From the NCBI GenBank assembly GCA_947627535.1, contig CANQWM010000014.1, forward strand, positions 1 to 60,990: a stretch of DNA of 60,990 bases, in the 5' to 3' direction. How positions within the stretch are numbered: position 1 is the first letter of the stretch; each line of letters opens with the position of its first letter. The notes under the pieces were generated by a model. The model ran no database searches. It was given only the letters and a program-made list of their open reading frames with translations, and was not told the origin of the DNA. The position numbers were made by a program, and so were the translations under genes. Origin of the DNA: an uncultured Acetatifactor sp. GTDB taxonomy: Bacteria > Bacillota > Clostridia > Lachnospirales > Lachnospiraceae. This document shows positions 8,370 through 16,305 of this stretch, piece by piece.

Positions 8370-8570
8370 GATAAAATATTCTCCGGAGGCCTTGAAAGAT
8401 CTGGACGAAATTTGGGAGTATATCCTCTTGGAACTTGCCAACCCGGATGCGGCGGAAGATATATGGCGTTTTATCGTGTGGAGGAGAAGACAGTACGGAT
8501 GGATCGTGTTTTATATCAGGGACGTGATTATCTTCGGGTGCTTTTTGGAGGTGCATTTTCCGGAACATAA
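8359..8570 (+). pseudogene. ParE/RelE-family toxin, internally deleted and frameshifted
   Basis: The frame starts like a ParE toxin (YKIKYSPEALKDLDEIWEY, LANPDAAED) but switches abruptly at about 8460. The correct C-terminal part continues in another frame: YMAFYRVEEKTVRMDRVLYQ and GRDYLRVLFGG, ending at the TAA 8568-8570. Roughly 35-45 codons of the middle, which hold the strands between the first helix pair and the C-terminal beta sheet, are gone. The open frame to 8619 is therefore a hybrid of toxin N-terminus and out-of-frame sequence, and toxicity is unlikely. Confidence 0.8.
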
Positions 8571-8724
8571 AAGTTTACAGGAGAAGGCGAATGTACTACG
8601 ATCTCTTTGGATTATGTAGGATTTCAATGGAGCCGCATGGTTTACAATCAGAAAATCGAATAGTCTTTATGGACTGAAAACAGTGTGTGTCAGGACCAGG
8701 GCAGCCGATTCAACTTTAAGAATT

Positions 8725-8769
8725 AAGCACTTACGTTTCGTAAAAATACTATGCGTAGGTGCTTTTTTT
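8725..8769 (+). terminator. stem-loop with T-run
   Basis: AAGCACTTACG (8725-8735) pairs with CGTAGGTGCTT (8754-8764) with one G-U pair, followed by seven T bases. It fits a rho-independent terminator for the antitoxin/ParE operon, although the 18-base loop is long. Confidence 0.6.
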
Positions 8770-8845
8770 GCGTGTTTTTTACAAGCGGTGCATCTTGCGA
8801 GATATCGTTGCAACAATATATCTCTTTTATCAAAAAGGAGAGCAA

Positions 8846-8995
8846 CATGCACAATGTAAAATCATCATCGGTAAATCTGGATAAGTATTTGGAGACAAAA
8901 AACGATATTTGACCTATGAAGATGCCAGGAACAAGAAAAGAAGTGGAAGATATAGGTTACCCCCCCTTAAGGCATGTTGTTTATGTCCTTTTTAA
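8846..8995 (+). pseudogene. frameshifted small gene, possibly an element-borne accessory protein
   Basis: An AAAAAGGAGAG ribosome site precedes an ATG that opens a 21-codon frame (SSSVNLDKYLETKNDI) ending early. Shifting frame near 8905 continues with KRYLTYEDARNKKRSGRYRL. The combined reading resembles the start of small DUF6462-like, excisionase-related proteins of integrated elements, but the match is weak. A run of seven C bases lies at about 8959-8965. I treat it as a decayed fragment. Confidence 0.3.
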
Positions 8996-9088
8996 TGGAC
9001 ATGTGTAGTGGTATAAATGAATTACCCAACACTCAAAACATAAAAACGATAATAAGTAGAGACATTTTGAAGAAGGGAGATGTTTAGT

Positions 9089-9385
9089 ATGGCACTTTAC
9101 GATTGGAATCACGATGGTAAGAAAGATTGGCAGGATAATTTTATTGAGTATCAAATTTATAAAGATGCTACCGGACAGAAAAATAATTCTTCTCATACTC
9201 CAAGTAATGGGATATCTACATTTGGCGCTATTTTAAGCACCGTGGGCGGATTGTTTTTGGGAACTTTGATCGTTGCATTATTTGCCGGTGACAATGTGAA
9301 GAATGTACCAGTGATAATCATAATCATTTTGTGGATTATCTGCAGTGCAGTATTAGCGGTATTTTGTGATAATCGTGGAATATAA
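9089..9385 (+). CDS. small membrane protein with EF-hand-like N-terminal loop
   Basis: A 98-residue protein. The N-terminus reads DWNHDGKKDWQDN, which has the D-x-N-x-D-G spacing of an EF-hand or dockerin-type calcium loop, followed by a polar stretch and two hydrophobic segments (about residues 45-67 and 73-94). The start is the ATG at 9089, because GGGAGA lies at 9075-9080; the ATG at 9080 overlaps that site. Similar short proteins occur in Lachnospiraceae genomes without known function. Calcium binding is an inference from the loop only. Confidence 0.55.
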   Translation: MALYDWNHDGKKDWQDNFIEYQIYKDATGQKNNSSHTPSNGISTFGAILSTVGGLFLGTLIVALFAGDNVKNVPVIIIIILWIICSAVLAVFCDNRGI

Positions 9386-9561
9386 ACGATATGCAGGAAG
9401 GAGAGGATAAAAATGGTTAGCAGTGTACAGAAAGCATTTCCAGCATGTATAAAAAGCGTAAAAAGAGGATGAGTTTTGAGATGACATGCGGAGGGATTCT
9501 GTGGTAAATAAGTTGAGTTTGCAGATAGAAGACTGACCATAATATATGTGGGAGAAATATA

Positions 9562-9762
9562 TTGAACGGGGATGACAAAATGGCACAGTTGGATTCATAT
9601 TTGAAACGTATATATTCAGAATATGAAATAAGTTATCTTGAAGATTATTTTGATCTGTATGATTTTACACCCAATGAGGATCTAAGAAAAATTTTGGCTG
9701 CATTTCATACAAATATCAATAAATGGTTTTTATTTAAAATGGCATTCTGTATCCGCTCATAA
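9562..9762 (+). CDS. small hypothetical protein, possibly truncated
   Basis: A 66-codon frame, acidic in its first two thirds (YLKRIYSEYEISYLEDYFDL) and ending in an unrelated hydrophobic stretch. A GGGAG site precedes a TTG at 9562; the ATG at 9580 is an alternative. No family was recognised. Given the decay of its neighbours it may be the 5' part of a broken gene. Confidence 0.3.
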   Translation: MNGDDKMAQLDSYLKRIYSEYEISYLEDYFDLYDFTPNEDLRKILAAFHTNINKWFLFKMAFCIRS

Positions 9763-9949
9763 GTGGCATTTGTTTGACAACTATGGATAATCATGATACG
9801 ATTAAACCTGCAAATTTAACAATTTTTGGAGGACATAAATATGGTAATCGCATTAAGAATACGTAACATTTAACAGCATGAAACTTTTGATTGATAGTTT
9901 CATGCGCAAGTAAATGGCAGAAAAAACTATTTAATCAAGGAGAAAACCT

Positions 9950-10500
9950 ATGAAGTTTCAAGATAATGTTATCAGAGAATATTTAAAAAATGTATATTTT
10001 GTTGCAGGAACACCTTGCGGAGGAAAGACAACGGTTTCAAGAGGGTTAGGGGAAAAATATCATATCCCTGTTTACCATATCGATGAGATGTTTCCTGTCC
10101 ATCAAAGAATGTCTGATGTAAAATATCAACCATCTATGAATAAGTCGTTTAAGGATGCAGATGAATTTTTTGGCAGAACAGTAGAAGAATATGCCATCTT
10201 ACACTTTCAGAGGCAGAATTGCTTACTACTTCAGACAGAATCATATTTATGATTAAAGAACCAGAAGATCTGGTTAATGATTACTGCAGCAGACCAGACC
10301 ATCAGGGGTTTAATGATTTCATACATAGTGCAACTGATGTTGAAACGGCAAAGGCAACATGTAATGAGACATTAAAAAGTTTAAATGATAAACATTATCA
10401 GGCAATTAAGGAAAGTGGTTACTTTTGGCTGGAGCGAGATGCAAATAGAAGTGTTGAGGAAACGATGGAACTTGTTGCCAAACATTTTGGTATGAAGTAA
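9950..10500 (+). pseudogene. P-loop nucleotide kinase-like gene, deleted and frameshifted
   Basis: The first frame (9950-10252) encodes VYFVAGTPCGGKTTVSRGL, a P-loop as in shikimate/adenylate kinase-like proteins, then HIPVYHIDEMF. Its last residues are out of frame. The remainder continues in a second frame from about 10,219 with SDRIIFMIKEPEDLVNDYC and SRPDHQGFNDFIHSATD to the stop at 10,500. Both halves fit a single protein of about 220 residues from which around 40-50 internal codons and the frame have been lost. The family is an uncharacterised kinase-like group found in Firmicutes. Confidence 0.65.
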
Positions 10501-10530
10501 TTGTTAAGTAATTTACTTATAAAGCAACGG

Positions 10531-10562
10531 AAAACGGCGTGACTTTCGTCACGCCGTTTTTT
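10531..10562. terminator. bidirectional rho-independent terminator
   Basis: AAAACGGCGTGAC, loop TTTC, GTCACGCCGTTTTTT: a perfect 13-base stem with A-run on one side and T-run on the other. It separates the plus-strand accessory genes from the convergent lipoprotein gene. Confidence 0.9.
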
Positions 10563-10597
10563 AATCCTCTTTCAGAATAAGCGTCACACGCGCCGTT

Positions 10598-11479
10598 TTA
10601 CTGTGCGGCTGTGACAGAAGTAATGTGGGGGTTTACTCCCTCGTACCAGTACAGGAATCCCTCCATGTCGATCACGTCACCGATATTCAGAGCCTTCACA
10701 GCTGCATAGACATCGGTGGTGTTGTCGCAGAGATAGGACTCAACGGTAAAGGTGTAGGTATTGCCGTTCAGAGAGACGTTGAAGTACAGGTCGCTTCCGT
10801 CCTCGCCGGAGCCGTCCCAGTTATAAAGGAACGCAACGTCGTTTCCGTCCGCATCCTTGGAAGCCTCTACGGTCATTCCCTTAAAGGCAACCCTCTCGTT
10901 CTGATGAGCGATCAGGTCGTCGGTTCCCAGAAGGGAAGTTACATCCGCGGGATCCGCTACATAGGTGTCGCCATCCAGGATCTCAAAGGTTGCACCTTCT
11001 GCCACTTCCACCTCGCCGGACCACTCGGTCTTGTAGCCGGTTACTCTGATCTTGGTGCCGGTCTCAAGCTTTGCGTAGTCCTCTTCGGAGCAGTTCATGT
11101 TGTAGATGAAGTATGCGCCGTCGGGGCTCTGTGCATAGACGGTGGCCTTGTTGTCCCACCAGGACTGCTTTGCCTGAACATAGGTCTCGATCACGACCTC
11201 GGAGTCGAGGGCGGCTGCCATGTATTCCTCGTGGGTCATAACGCCCTCCGCACTCTCATTTCCGTTGTCAGGCGTTTCCGCGTCAGCGCTGCTGTCAGGC
11301 GTCTCGTCGCCTGCGTCGGCACTGTCATCCGGTGTTTCATTTTCTGTGCTGTTTTCGATAGTCTCATTGTTGTCGTTAGACGTGCTGCCTTCGGAATTGC
11401 CTGAGCATCCGGTCATGGTAAAGATGCCAAGGGCAAATACCAGCGAAAGAGCTGCTGCAAAACGAATTGCTTTTTTCAT
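10598..11479 (-). CDS. secreted lipoprotein with OB-fold-like domains
   Basis: A 293-residue lipoprotein: basic start, hydrophobic core and lipobox TMTGC with Cys25 as lipidation site. Residues 26-80 are a Ser/Asn/Glu/Asp/Thr-rich linker with a DSADA repeat. The rest holds two segments typical of bacterial OB-like folds (KLETGTKIRVTGYKTEWSGE and YAAVKALNIGDVIDMEGFLY). Probably anchored on the outer face of the membrane; ligand unknown. AGGAGG precedes the start. A strong promoter with a palindromic operator lies upstream, so expression may be switched separately from the ABC operon immediately behind it. Confidence 0.7.
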   Translation of the reverse strand: MKKAIRFAAALSLVFALGIFTMTGCSGNSEGSTSNDNNETIENSTENETPDDSADAGDETPDSSADAETPDNGNESAEGVMTHEEYMAAALDSEVVIETYVQAKQSWWDNKATVYAQSPDGAYFIYNMNCSEEDYAKLETGTKIRVTGYKTEWSGEVEVAEGATFEILDGDTYVADPADVTSLLGTDDLIAHQNERVAFKGMTVEASKDADGNDVAFLYNWDGSGEDGSDLYFNVSLNGNTYTFTVESYLCDNTTDVYAAVKALNIGDVIDMEGFLYWYEGVNPHITSVTAAQ

Positions 11480-11501
11480 ATTCTTTGCCTCCTCGTAAAT
11501 C

Positions 11502-11550
11502 TGTAATGTACATTACATAGCCATTATACACTAAAATTAATAGAAATCAA
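11502..11550 (-). promoter_or_regulatory. promoter with palindromic operator for the lipoprotein gene
   Basis: Read on the minus strand: TTGATT (11550-11545), 16 bases, TATAAT (11528-11523), then the perfect 16-base palindrome TGTAATGTACATTACA at 11,502-11,517, just where transcription should start. The position suits a repressor blocking initiation. The regulator is not identifiable from this window. Confidence 0.65.
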
Positions 11551-11553
11551 CGG

Positions 11554-13155
11554 TTAATTATCGGATATGGACTTTTTTTCCCGGTTTTTCTTCCGCAGAA
11601 CGTTAAAACATACATAACTCAGGATCAGAATCCATGCGCCGGCCAGGGAACAGAGCAGGAGGACGGAAGCGGCCGGAAGCCTTCCGCTTTTCGGCGTCAT
11701 CTGATCCAGATGGTGCAGAGAAGCCGTATCGTCATAAAGCGTCTCGATGAAGGAGCTGTCCACCGTCTTGCCCCGCCTTACGGCCTTTGTCACCTCCTCG
11801 ATGAGCTGGCCTGCGGCGTCGCGCAGATCCGCGGAGCCGTTGAATACCGGGGTCACAAAAGTTTCTCCCACATGGTCGAGAAGAAGCTTTGCCGCCTGGA
11901 TCTTTACCTCGTAATGGACGTCGCAATCCTCGCCCATCCGGGACAGATAATCCTGATATTCCGGGCTGTTCTGGGCCTTTGAGGTCACGGGTACATACCC
12001 TTCCGTCTCGGAATAGGCGATCTGGACGTCGTTGGTCAGAAGATACTGGGCGAACAGCCAGGAGGCAAGGACCTCCTGTGGATTCTCCTTATTAAAAATA
12101 CAGACGGAAGGCCCCTGGGAGATCATACAGGGATTTTCGGGGTCAAACTGTGGTATGGGCATTACGGCCGTCTCGAACCGGACAATTTTTTCTTCGCTGA
12201 TATCTATGAGCGGCGCGTCGCTGCCCATCCAGGTGGCGCCCGCGGTGGAGTCCACGGCGAAAACGCACTGTCCCGCGTTCAGGAAATTCGCGGGATAGCT
12301 TGAGATCTTAAAGGTGGAGAAGGCGCCCTTTTTGGCATGCTCCGCCACGGTATACAGAAGATCTTTCGTCACGTCGTTGAAAAGCAGGATTTCGCCGCTG
12401 TCTGTGGAATATCCGGCGCCTTTCTGCCGCAGCATCTGGATCATCATATTGTCCGTGGATTTATAGAGAAAAGGGATCATTACATTCTGGCCGTTGATCC
12501 GGTAGGTGCCGTCCGCATTCTTTTCTGCGGCCGCGTCCGCCACCTCCCAGATAAAATCCCAGGTCAGGGTGTCCGGCAGCGTGTACCCAAGGGCTTCCAC
12601 ATAAGTCTTGTTGATATAGCAGGCCTCCGTGGAGCGCATGTAGGGGATGGCGTAGTGCTGGCCGTCGATGCTGCACTCGGCGAGAAACTGGGGAATGATC
12701 TCGTCAAGGGCGGGGGAATCGAACTTAAGGCTGCTTCCTCCAAGCCCGTATTTTTCGTCCGCGAACAGTCCGTCCAGCGGGACGACACTGTTGTTCCCAG
12801 TGAGATACGTGGCGATGTGGTCCGGGTAGGTGATGCAGACGTTGGGCGTGGTGTTGGTGGAAATATTGGTGATCACGTCGTTGTAGATCCGGCTGTAATC
12901 CGTGTACAGGCGCATGGTGACGGTGATGTTCGGATACAGCTTCTGAAAGTCGTCGATGGCCTTCTCGTAGATTCTGGTCTGCGTCACGTTGGTGTCGTTT
13001 TTGGCCCAGAAGGTGATCTCATACTGCTTCGACGTGTCAAATTCCTCCGGGATCTGGAACCGGCTCTGTTCCTTCGCGCCGTGGCAGGCCGTGAGCGTGA
13101 GCAGGGCGCAGGCACACAGAAGCATCCGGAAAAGCTTTTCTTTTACGAATCTCAT
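11554..13155 (-). CDS. ABC importer solute-binding lipoprotein, CUT1/Ugp-like, with C-terminal membrane anchor
   Basis: A 533-residue family 1 solute-binding protein. The lipobox LTAC places lipidation at Cys24. The body shows typical features: YEITFWAKNDTN at the start of domain 1, the hinge-side PYMRSTEACYINKTYVEAL and LTWDFIWEVADAA. Unlike most relatives (about 430-450 residues) it continues beyond the normal end into a hydrophobic segment LPAASVLLLCSLAGAWILIL at about residues 494-515, followed by a basic tail. The gene overlaps the upstream permease stop by ATGA and is the last of the operon. Substrate unknown; UgpB and multiple-sugar binding proteins are the nearest relatives I can name. 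Confidence 0.85.
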   Translation of the reverse strand: MRFVKEKLFRMLLCACALLTLTACHGAKEQSRFQIPEEFDTSKQYEITFWAKNDTNVTQTRIYEKAIDDFQKLYPNITVTMRLYTDYSRIYNDVITNISTNTTPNVCITYPDHIATYLTGNNSVVPLDGLFADEKYGLGGSSLKFDSPALDEIIPQFLAECSIDGQHYAIPYMRSTEACYINKTYVEALGYTLPDTLTWDFIWEVADAAAEKNADGTYRINGQNVMIPFLYKSTDNMMIQMLRQKGAGYSTDSGEILLFNDVTKDLLYTVAEHAKKGAFSTFKISSYPANFLNAGQCVFAVDSTAGATWMGSDAPLIDISEEKIVRFETAVMPIPQFDPENPCMISQGPSVCIFNKENPQEVLASWLFAQYLLTNDVQIAYSETEGYVPVTSKAQNSPEYQDYLSRMGEDCDVHYEVKIQAAKLLLDHVGETFVTPVFNGSADLRDAAGQLIEEVTKAVRRGKTVDSSFIETLYDDTASLHHLDQMTPKSGRLPAASVLLLCSLAGAWILILSYVCFNVLRKKNREKKSISDN

Positions 13156-14039
13156 CCTTTCGTACCTCCTCTCGAGACGCCGGCCATGATCATCCGGCGG
13201 AAGAACAGGAACAGGACGATCAGGGGCAGGGAGATCACAACCACCGCCGCCATCATGGCGGGGATGTTCTCACGGCCGAAACCGTTCTCCCGGATGGCCT
13301 GGATCCCGTTTGACACAAGAAAATAATTCTGGTCGTCCGTGACCAGCCTGGGCCATACATAGGAGTTCCAGCACTCGATGGCCTTCAGGATGGTGATGGT
13401 GACGATGGTAGGCCGGCAGAGCGGGATCATCACCCGGAACAGATATTTCAGATCCGAGGTGCCGTCCACCTTGGCGGCATAGTAGAGCTGATCCGGAACC
13501 TGCTCAAAATTTTCCTTCAGCAGGTAAATATAAAAGACCGAGGTCACGGAAGGCAGGATCAGGCCCGTGAAGGTATTGCGCAGATCAAGGTTTGTGACGG
13601 TCACATAGTTTGTGATGACCACCAGCTCGTTGGGAATCATCATCAGCGACAGAAATATCACAAACACCAGATTTTTCCCGCGAAAGTCAAGCCGTGCGAA
13701 GGCGTAGGCTGACAGTACGGTCACAGCCAGCATCAGAGCCGTCGTGCCCACGGTAAAGAGAATGGTGTTCGCAAAATATCGGGCCAGCGGCACCGCCGTG
13801 AAGGCTTCCGCGTAATTTTCCAGAGTGGGGGAGAGGGTAAAAAGTTTCGGGATATATTCCGAGTTATAGGCGCCGTAGCTCTTTACCGATGTCAGCACCA
13901 TCCAGTAAAAGGGAAACAGGACCACAAGCCCCCAGAAGGTGAGAAAGACGTATGTGACCGCTTTCAGAGCCGTCCGGCGCGCGCGGAAGGCTTTTCCCGT
14001 CTCCGTTATCATCGATTCTTCTTTTTTCAGGTCTTTCAT
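13152..14039 (-). CDS. ABC importer inner-membrane permease, MalG/UgpE type
   Basis: A 295-residue permease with six expected membrane helices. The EAA loop is visible as YYAAKVDGTSDLKYLFRVMIPLC in two parts (about residues 183-205), the site that docks the ATPase. N-terminal region ALKAVTYVFLTFWGLVVLFP and PFYWMVLTS are typical for MalG-type subunits. It partners with the permease directly upstream. The start at 14,039 has an AAGGCAGGG ribosome site; the ATGs MITETG (residue 11) would be an alternative start. Confidence 0.88.
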   Translation of the reverse strand: MKDLKKEESMITETGKAFRARRTALKAVTYVFLTFWGLVVLFPFYWMVLTSVKSYGAYNSEYIPKLFTLSPTLENYAEAFTAVPLARYFANTILFTVGTTALMLAVTVLSAYAFARLDFRGKNLVFVIFLSLMMIPNELVVITNYVTVTNLDLRNTFTGLILPSVTSVFYIYLLKENFEQVPDQLYYAAKVDGTSDLKYLFRVMIPLCRPTIVTITILKAIECWNSYVWPRLVTDDQNYFLVSNGIQAIRENGFGRENIPAMMAAVVVISLPLIVLFLFFRRMIMAGVSRGGTKG

Positions 14040-14069
14040 ATCATACCCTGCCTTTCTTTTCCGTTCCCG

Positions 14070-14966
14070 TCACGAAAAATAGTGTACATGTTTTCTGCTG
14101 ACCAGCAGGTTGATACAGGTAATGGTCAGCACGATGGCGAAGAGCAGGACGGCCGCCGCGGAAGCATAGGACGGATAACCGCCGCTGTTTCCGTAAAGCA
14201 TGTCGTACACATAGCCCACGATGGTGTTCATCCCGGCCGCGTTCAGGTCTGTTCCGAAGAGCGCAACCGCGTCGCTGTAGGCCTTGAACGCGCCGATAAA
14301 GCCCGTGATGATCAGGTAGACCAGGGTGGGGGAGATCATGGGAAGGGTAAGCCGGAAAAAGATCCGCAGACCGGAGGTACCGTCGATCTTCGCGGCGTTG
14401 TAGTAGGTCTGGTTGACCGATGCCAGCGCACTGGTCAGGATCAGGATCTTAAAGGGCATGACCACCCAGATCGTATACAGGCACAGCACAAACATCTTTG
14501 CGGCGTAAGGCCCGTCGATAAAGTCGATGGAGCCTGCGCCGAACCAGTTGAGAAGCAGGTTGACGAACCCGTCCGTATAGGCGGTCTTCTTAAACAGGAT
14601 CATGAACACAAGGCCGACGGCCAGCGTGTTCGTCACATAGGGCAGGAAGAAGATGGTCTGGAACAGCTCCCGCAGGGGCCGGATGGAGCTCAGTCCCACG
14701 GAGATCAGCAGAGACAGGCCCGTGGACACGGGAACAGTGATGACCACCAGAAGAAACGTATTTTTCAGCGCCTGCAGGAAGTAGGGATCCCGCAGCACGT
14801 AGGAATAGTTGTAAAGCCCCGTCCCGCTGTAGGTCTGGGAAGCGAAATTATATCCTTCCTCCACGGAATAGACGAACACGTCGATCAGGGGATATACCAG
14901 GAAACATCCCAGAAACAGAATCGCCGGCAGAAGATACAGCCAGCCTTTCAAACTTTTTTTCTCCAT
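14070..14966 (-). CDS. ABC importer inner-membrane permease, MalF/UgpA type
   Basis: A 298-residue permease with a first helix LYLLPAILFLGCFLVYPLID and an EAA loop YYNAAKIDGTSGLRIFFRLT near residues 185-205. It is shorter than Gram-negative MalF and matches UgpA/AraP-type proteins. It lies between the ATPase gene (13 bases upstream) and the second permease gene (30 bases downstream), all in one operon on the minus strand. Confidence 0.88.
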   Translation of the reverse strand: MEKKSLKGWLYLLPAILFLGCFLVYPLIDVFVYSVEEGYNFASQTYSGTGLYNYSYVLRDPYFLQALKNTFLLVVITVPVSTGLSLLISVGLSSIRPLRELFQTIFFLPYVTNTLAVGLVFMILFKKTAYTDGFVNLLLNWFGAGSIDFIDGPYAAKMFVLCLYTIWVVMPFKILILTSALASVNQTYYNAAKIDGTSGLRIFFRLTLPMISPTLVYLIITGFIGAFKAYSDAVALFGTDLNAAGMNTIVGYVYDMLYGNSGGYPSYASAAAVLLFAIVLTITCINLLVSRKHVHYFS

Positions 14967-14979
14967 GAGCGGTCACTCC

Positions 14980-16071
14980 TTAACAGATTCTTTCCCCGGT
15001 GTCTTTTCGGAATACAAATACCTTGCTTGGTTTGAGATCAAACCGCACTGTTCCGGAGCCGGGTTCCACCTGGCTCTCTCCATTGACGATGGCCCTGATC
15101 ACGGGGCTGTCGCAGGCCGGGTGGGTGCAGATCACGCTGATATCCCGGCCCATCACCTCCACACGGTCAAGGCTGCAGACGAACGCTCCCTGGGGCGTGG
15201 GGAGAAAGCCCTCGGGCCGGACGCCCACCGTCACTTCCTCATCGGGAATGCCTTTTACTTCCGAAACGGCGCAGTCGCCGATAAACAGGCGGCCGTCTTT
15301 TACGCTTCCGGCAAATGTGTTGATGGGGGGATTCCCCAGAAACTTTGCCACGAAGAGATTGCAGGGCGCGTCATAGACCTCCTGGGGCTGTCCGATCTGC
15401 TGGATCTCGCCGTCCTTCATGACGATGATGATGTCGGAGATACTCATGGCCTCCTCCTGATCGTGGGTCACGAAGACCGTTGTAATCCCGGTCTCCCGCT
15501 GGATCCTGCGGATCTCTTCTCGGGTCTGGAGCCGCAGTCTGGCGTCAAGGTTTGACAGGGGTTCGTCCATCAGGAGGATCCGCGGCATTTTGACCAGCGC
15601 CCTTGCGATGGCGACACGCTGCTGCTGGCCGCCGGAGAGCTCTGCGGGCTTCCGGTCCATGAGACCGTCGATCTGTACCAGCCGGGCCGCCTCGTCGGCC
15701 TTTTGTTCCATCTGGGCCTTTGTCAGCCTGTCGGCGCCCTTTCGGTTCTGAAGCGGGAACAGAATGTTCTGCCGCACGGTAAGGTGCGGATAGAGAGCGT
15801 AATTCTGGAACACCATGCCCACTTCTCTCTTTTCCGGCGGAAGATCCGTTACGTCCTCATCTCCGAAGAAGATTCTGCCCTCCGTGGGCTTTAACAGGCC
15901 GCAGAGCAGATTCAGGGCGGTACTCTTTCCGCAGCCGGAAGGCCCCAGCAGGCCCACCAGCTTTCCGTCGGGGATCTCAAAATCAAAATGGTTTACGGCG
16001 GTCACTTCCCCGGCGGCTTTCCTGCCCCGGCCAGGGAATTTTTTGGTCAGATTCTGTAATGTAACTTTCAT
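14980..16071 (-). CDS. ABC importer ATP-binding protein, MsmK/UgpC/MalK type
   Basis: A 363-residue ATPase. Walker A GPSGCGKST at residues 43-51, signature LSGGQQQRVAIARAL, Walker B RILLMDEPLSNLD and the switch His in VFVTHDQEEA are all present. The C-terminal part (VTVGVRPEGF and onward) forms the TOBE regulatory domain of CUT1 ATPases. It is the first gene of the four-gene operon and is transcribed from the promoter at 16,136-16,164. In many Firmicutes one such ATPase serves several importers; here it is linked to its own permeases. Confidence 0.92.
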   Translation of the reverse strand: MKVTLQNLTKKFPGRGRKAAGEVTAVNHFDFEIPDGKLVGLLGPSGCGKSTALNLLCGLLKPTEGRIFFGDEDVTDLPPEKREVGMVFQNYALYPHLTVRQNILFPLQNRKGADRLTKAQMEQKADEAARLVQIDGLMDRKPAELSGGQQQRVAIARALVKMPRILLMDEPLSNLDARLRLQTREEIRRIQRETGITTVFVTHDQEEAMSISDIIIVMKDGEIQQIGQPQEVYDAPCNLFVAKFLGNPPINTFAGSVKDGRLFIGDCAVSEVKGIPDEEVTVGVRPEGFLPTPQGAFVCSLDRVEVMGRDISVICTHPACDSPVIRAIVNGESQVEPGSGTVRFDLKPSKVFVFRKDTGERIC

Positions 16072-16113
16072 AGGGTTCCTTTCACGGGTTCAAATGAAAT
16101 CGGCTTCCTTATT

Positions 16114-16164
16114 GTTTAAAGATTGTTTAAAGATTATTATAAACGGTAAAAAGGCGGTTGGCAA
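16114..16164 (-). promoter_or_regulatory. ABC operon promoter with operator-like repeats
   Basis: On the minus strand TTGCCA (16164-16159), 17 bases, TATAAT (16141-16136). The -35 box lies in the palindrome CGGTTG-G-CAACCG (plus strand about 16,155-16,167). Downstream of the -10 box two perfect 11-base direct repeats GTTTAAAGATT (16,114-16,124 and 16,125-16,135, plus-strand reading) abut each other. Both are candidate regulator sites; a LacI-type binder is possible for the palindrome. Confidence 0.65.
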
Positions 16165-16235
16165 CCGTTACTTATCATTTGGAAATCGGGGGTTCGTTCT
16201 TTTGCAGAAAACAGAAAGGTTCAGGATCGTCCCTC

Positions 16236-16264
16236 TTGCCTGCGGGGAAGGACCGTGGTACAAT
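16236..16264 (+). promoter_or_regulatory. promoter of the PHP phosphoesterase gene
   Basis: TTGCCT (16,236-16,241) and TACAAT (16,259-16,264) are 17 bases apart. The promoter is divergent from that of the ABC operon, about 95 bases away. Confidence 0.6.
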
Positions 16265-16305
16265 GTCCGTGGAAAAATCTGATTTTGCAGCAATGGAGGA
16301 AGACA

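Noticed and set aside
8955..8970. C7 tract as a phase-variation switch
   Set aside because: The gene around it is already frameshifted and has no intact counterpart, so switching would not restore a protein.
12337..13326. 329-codon plus-strand open frame
   Set aside because: It is antisense to the solute-binding protein and permease genes, which show family motifs throughout.
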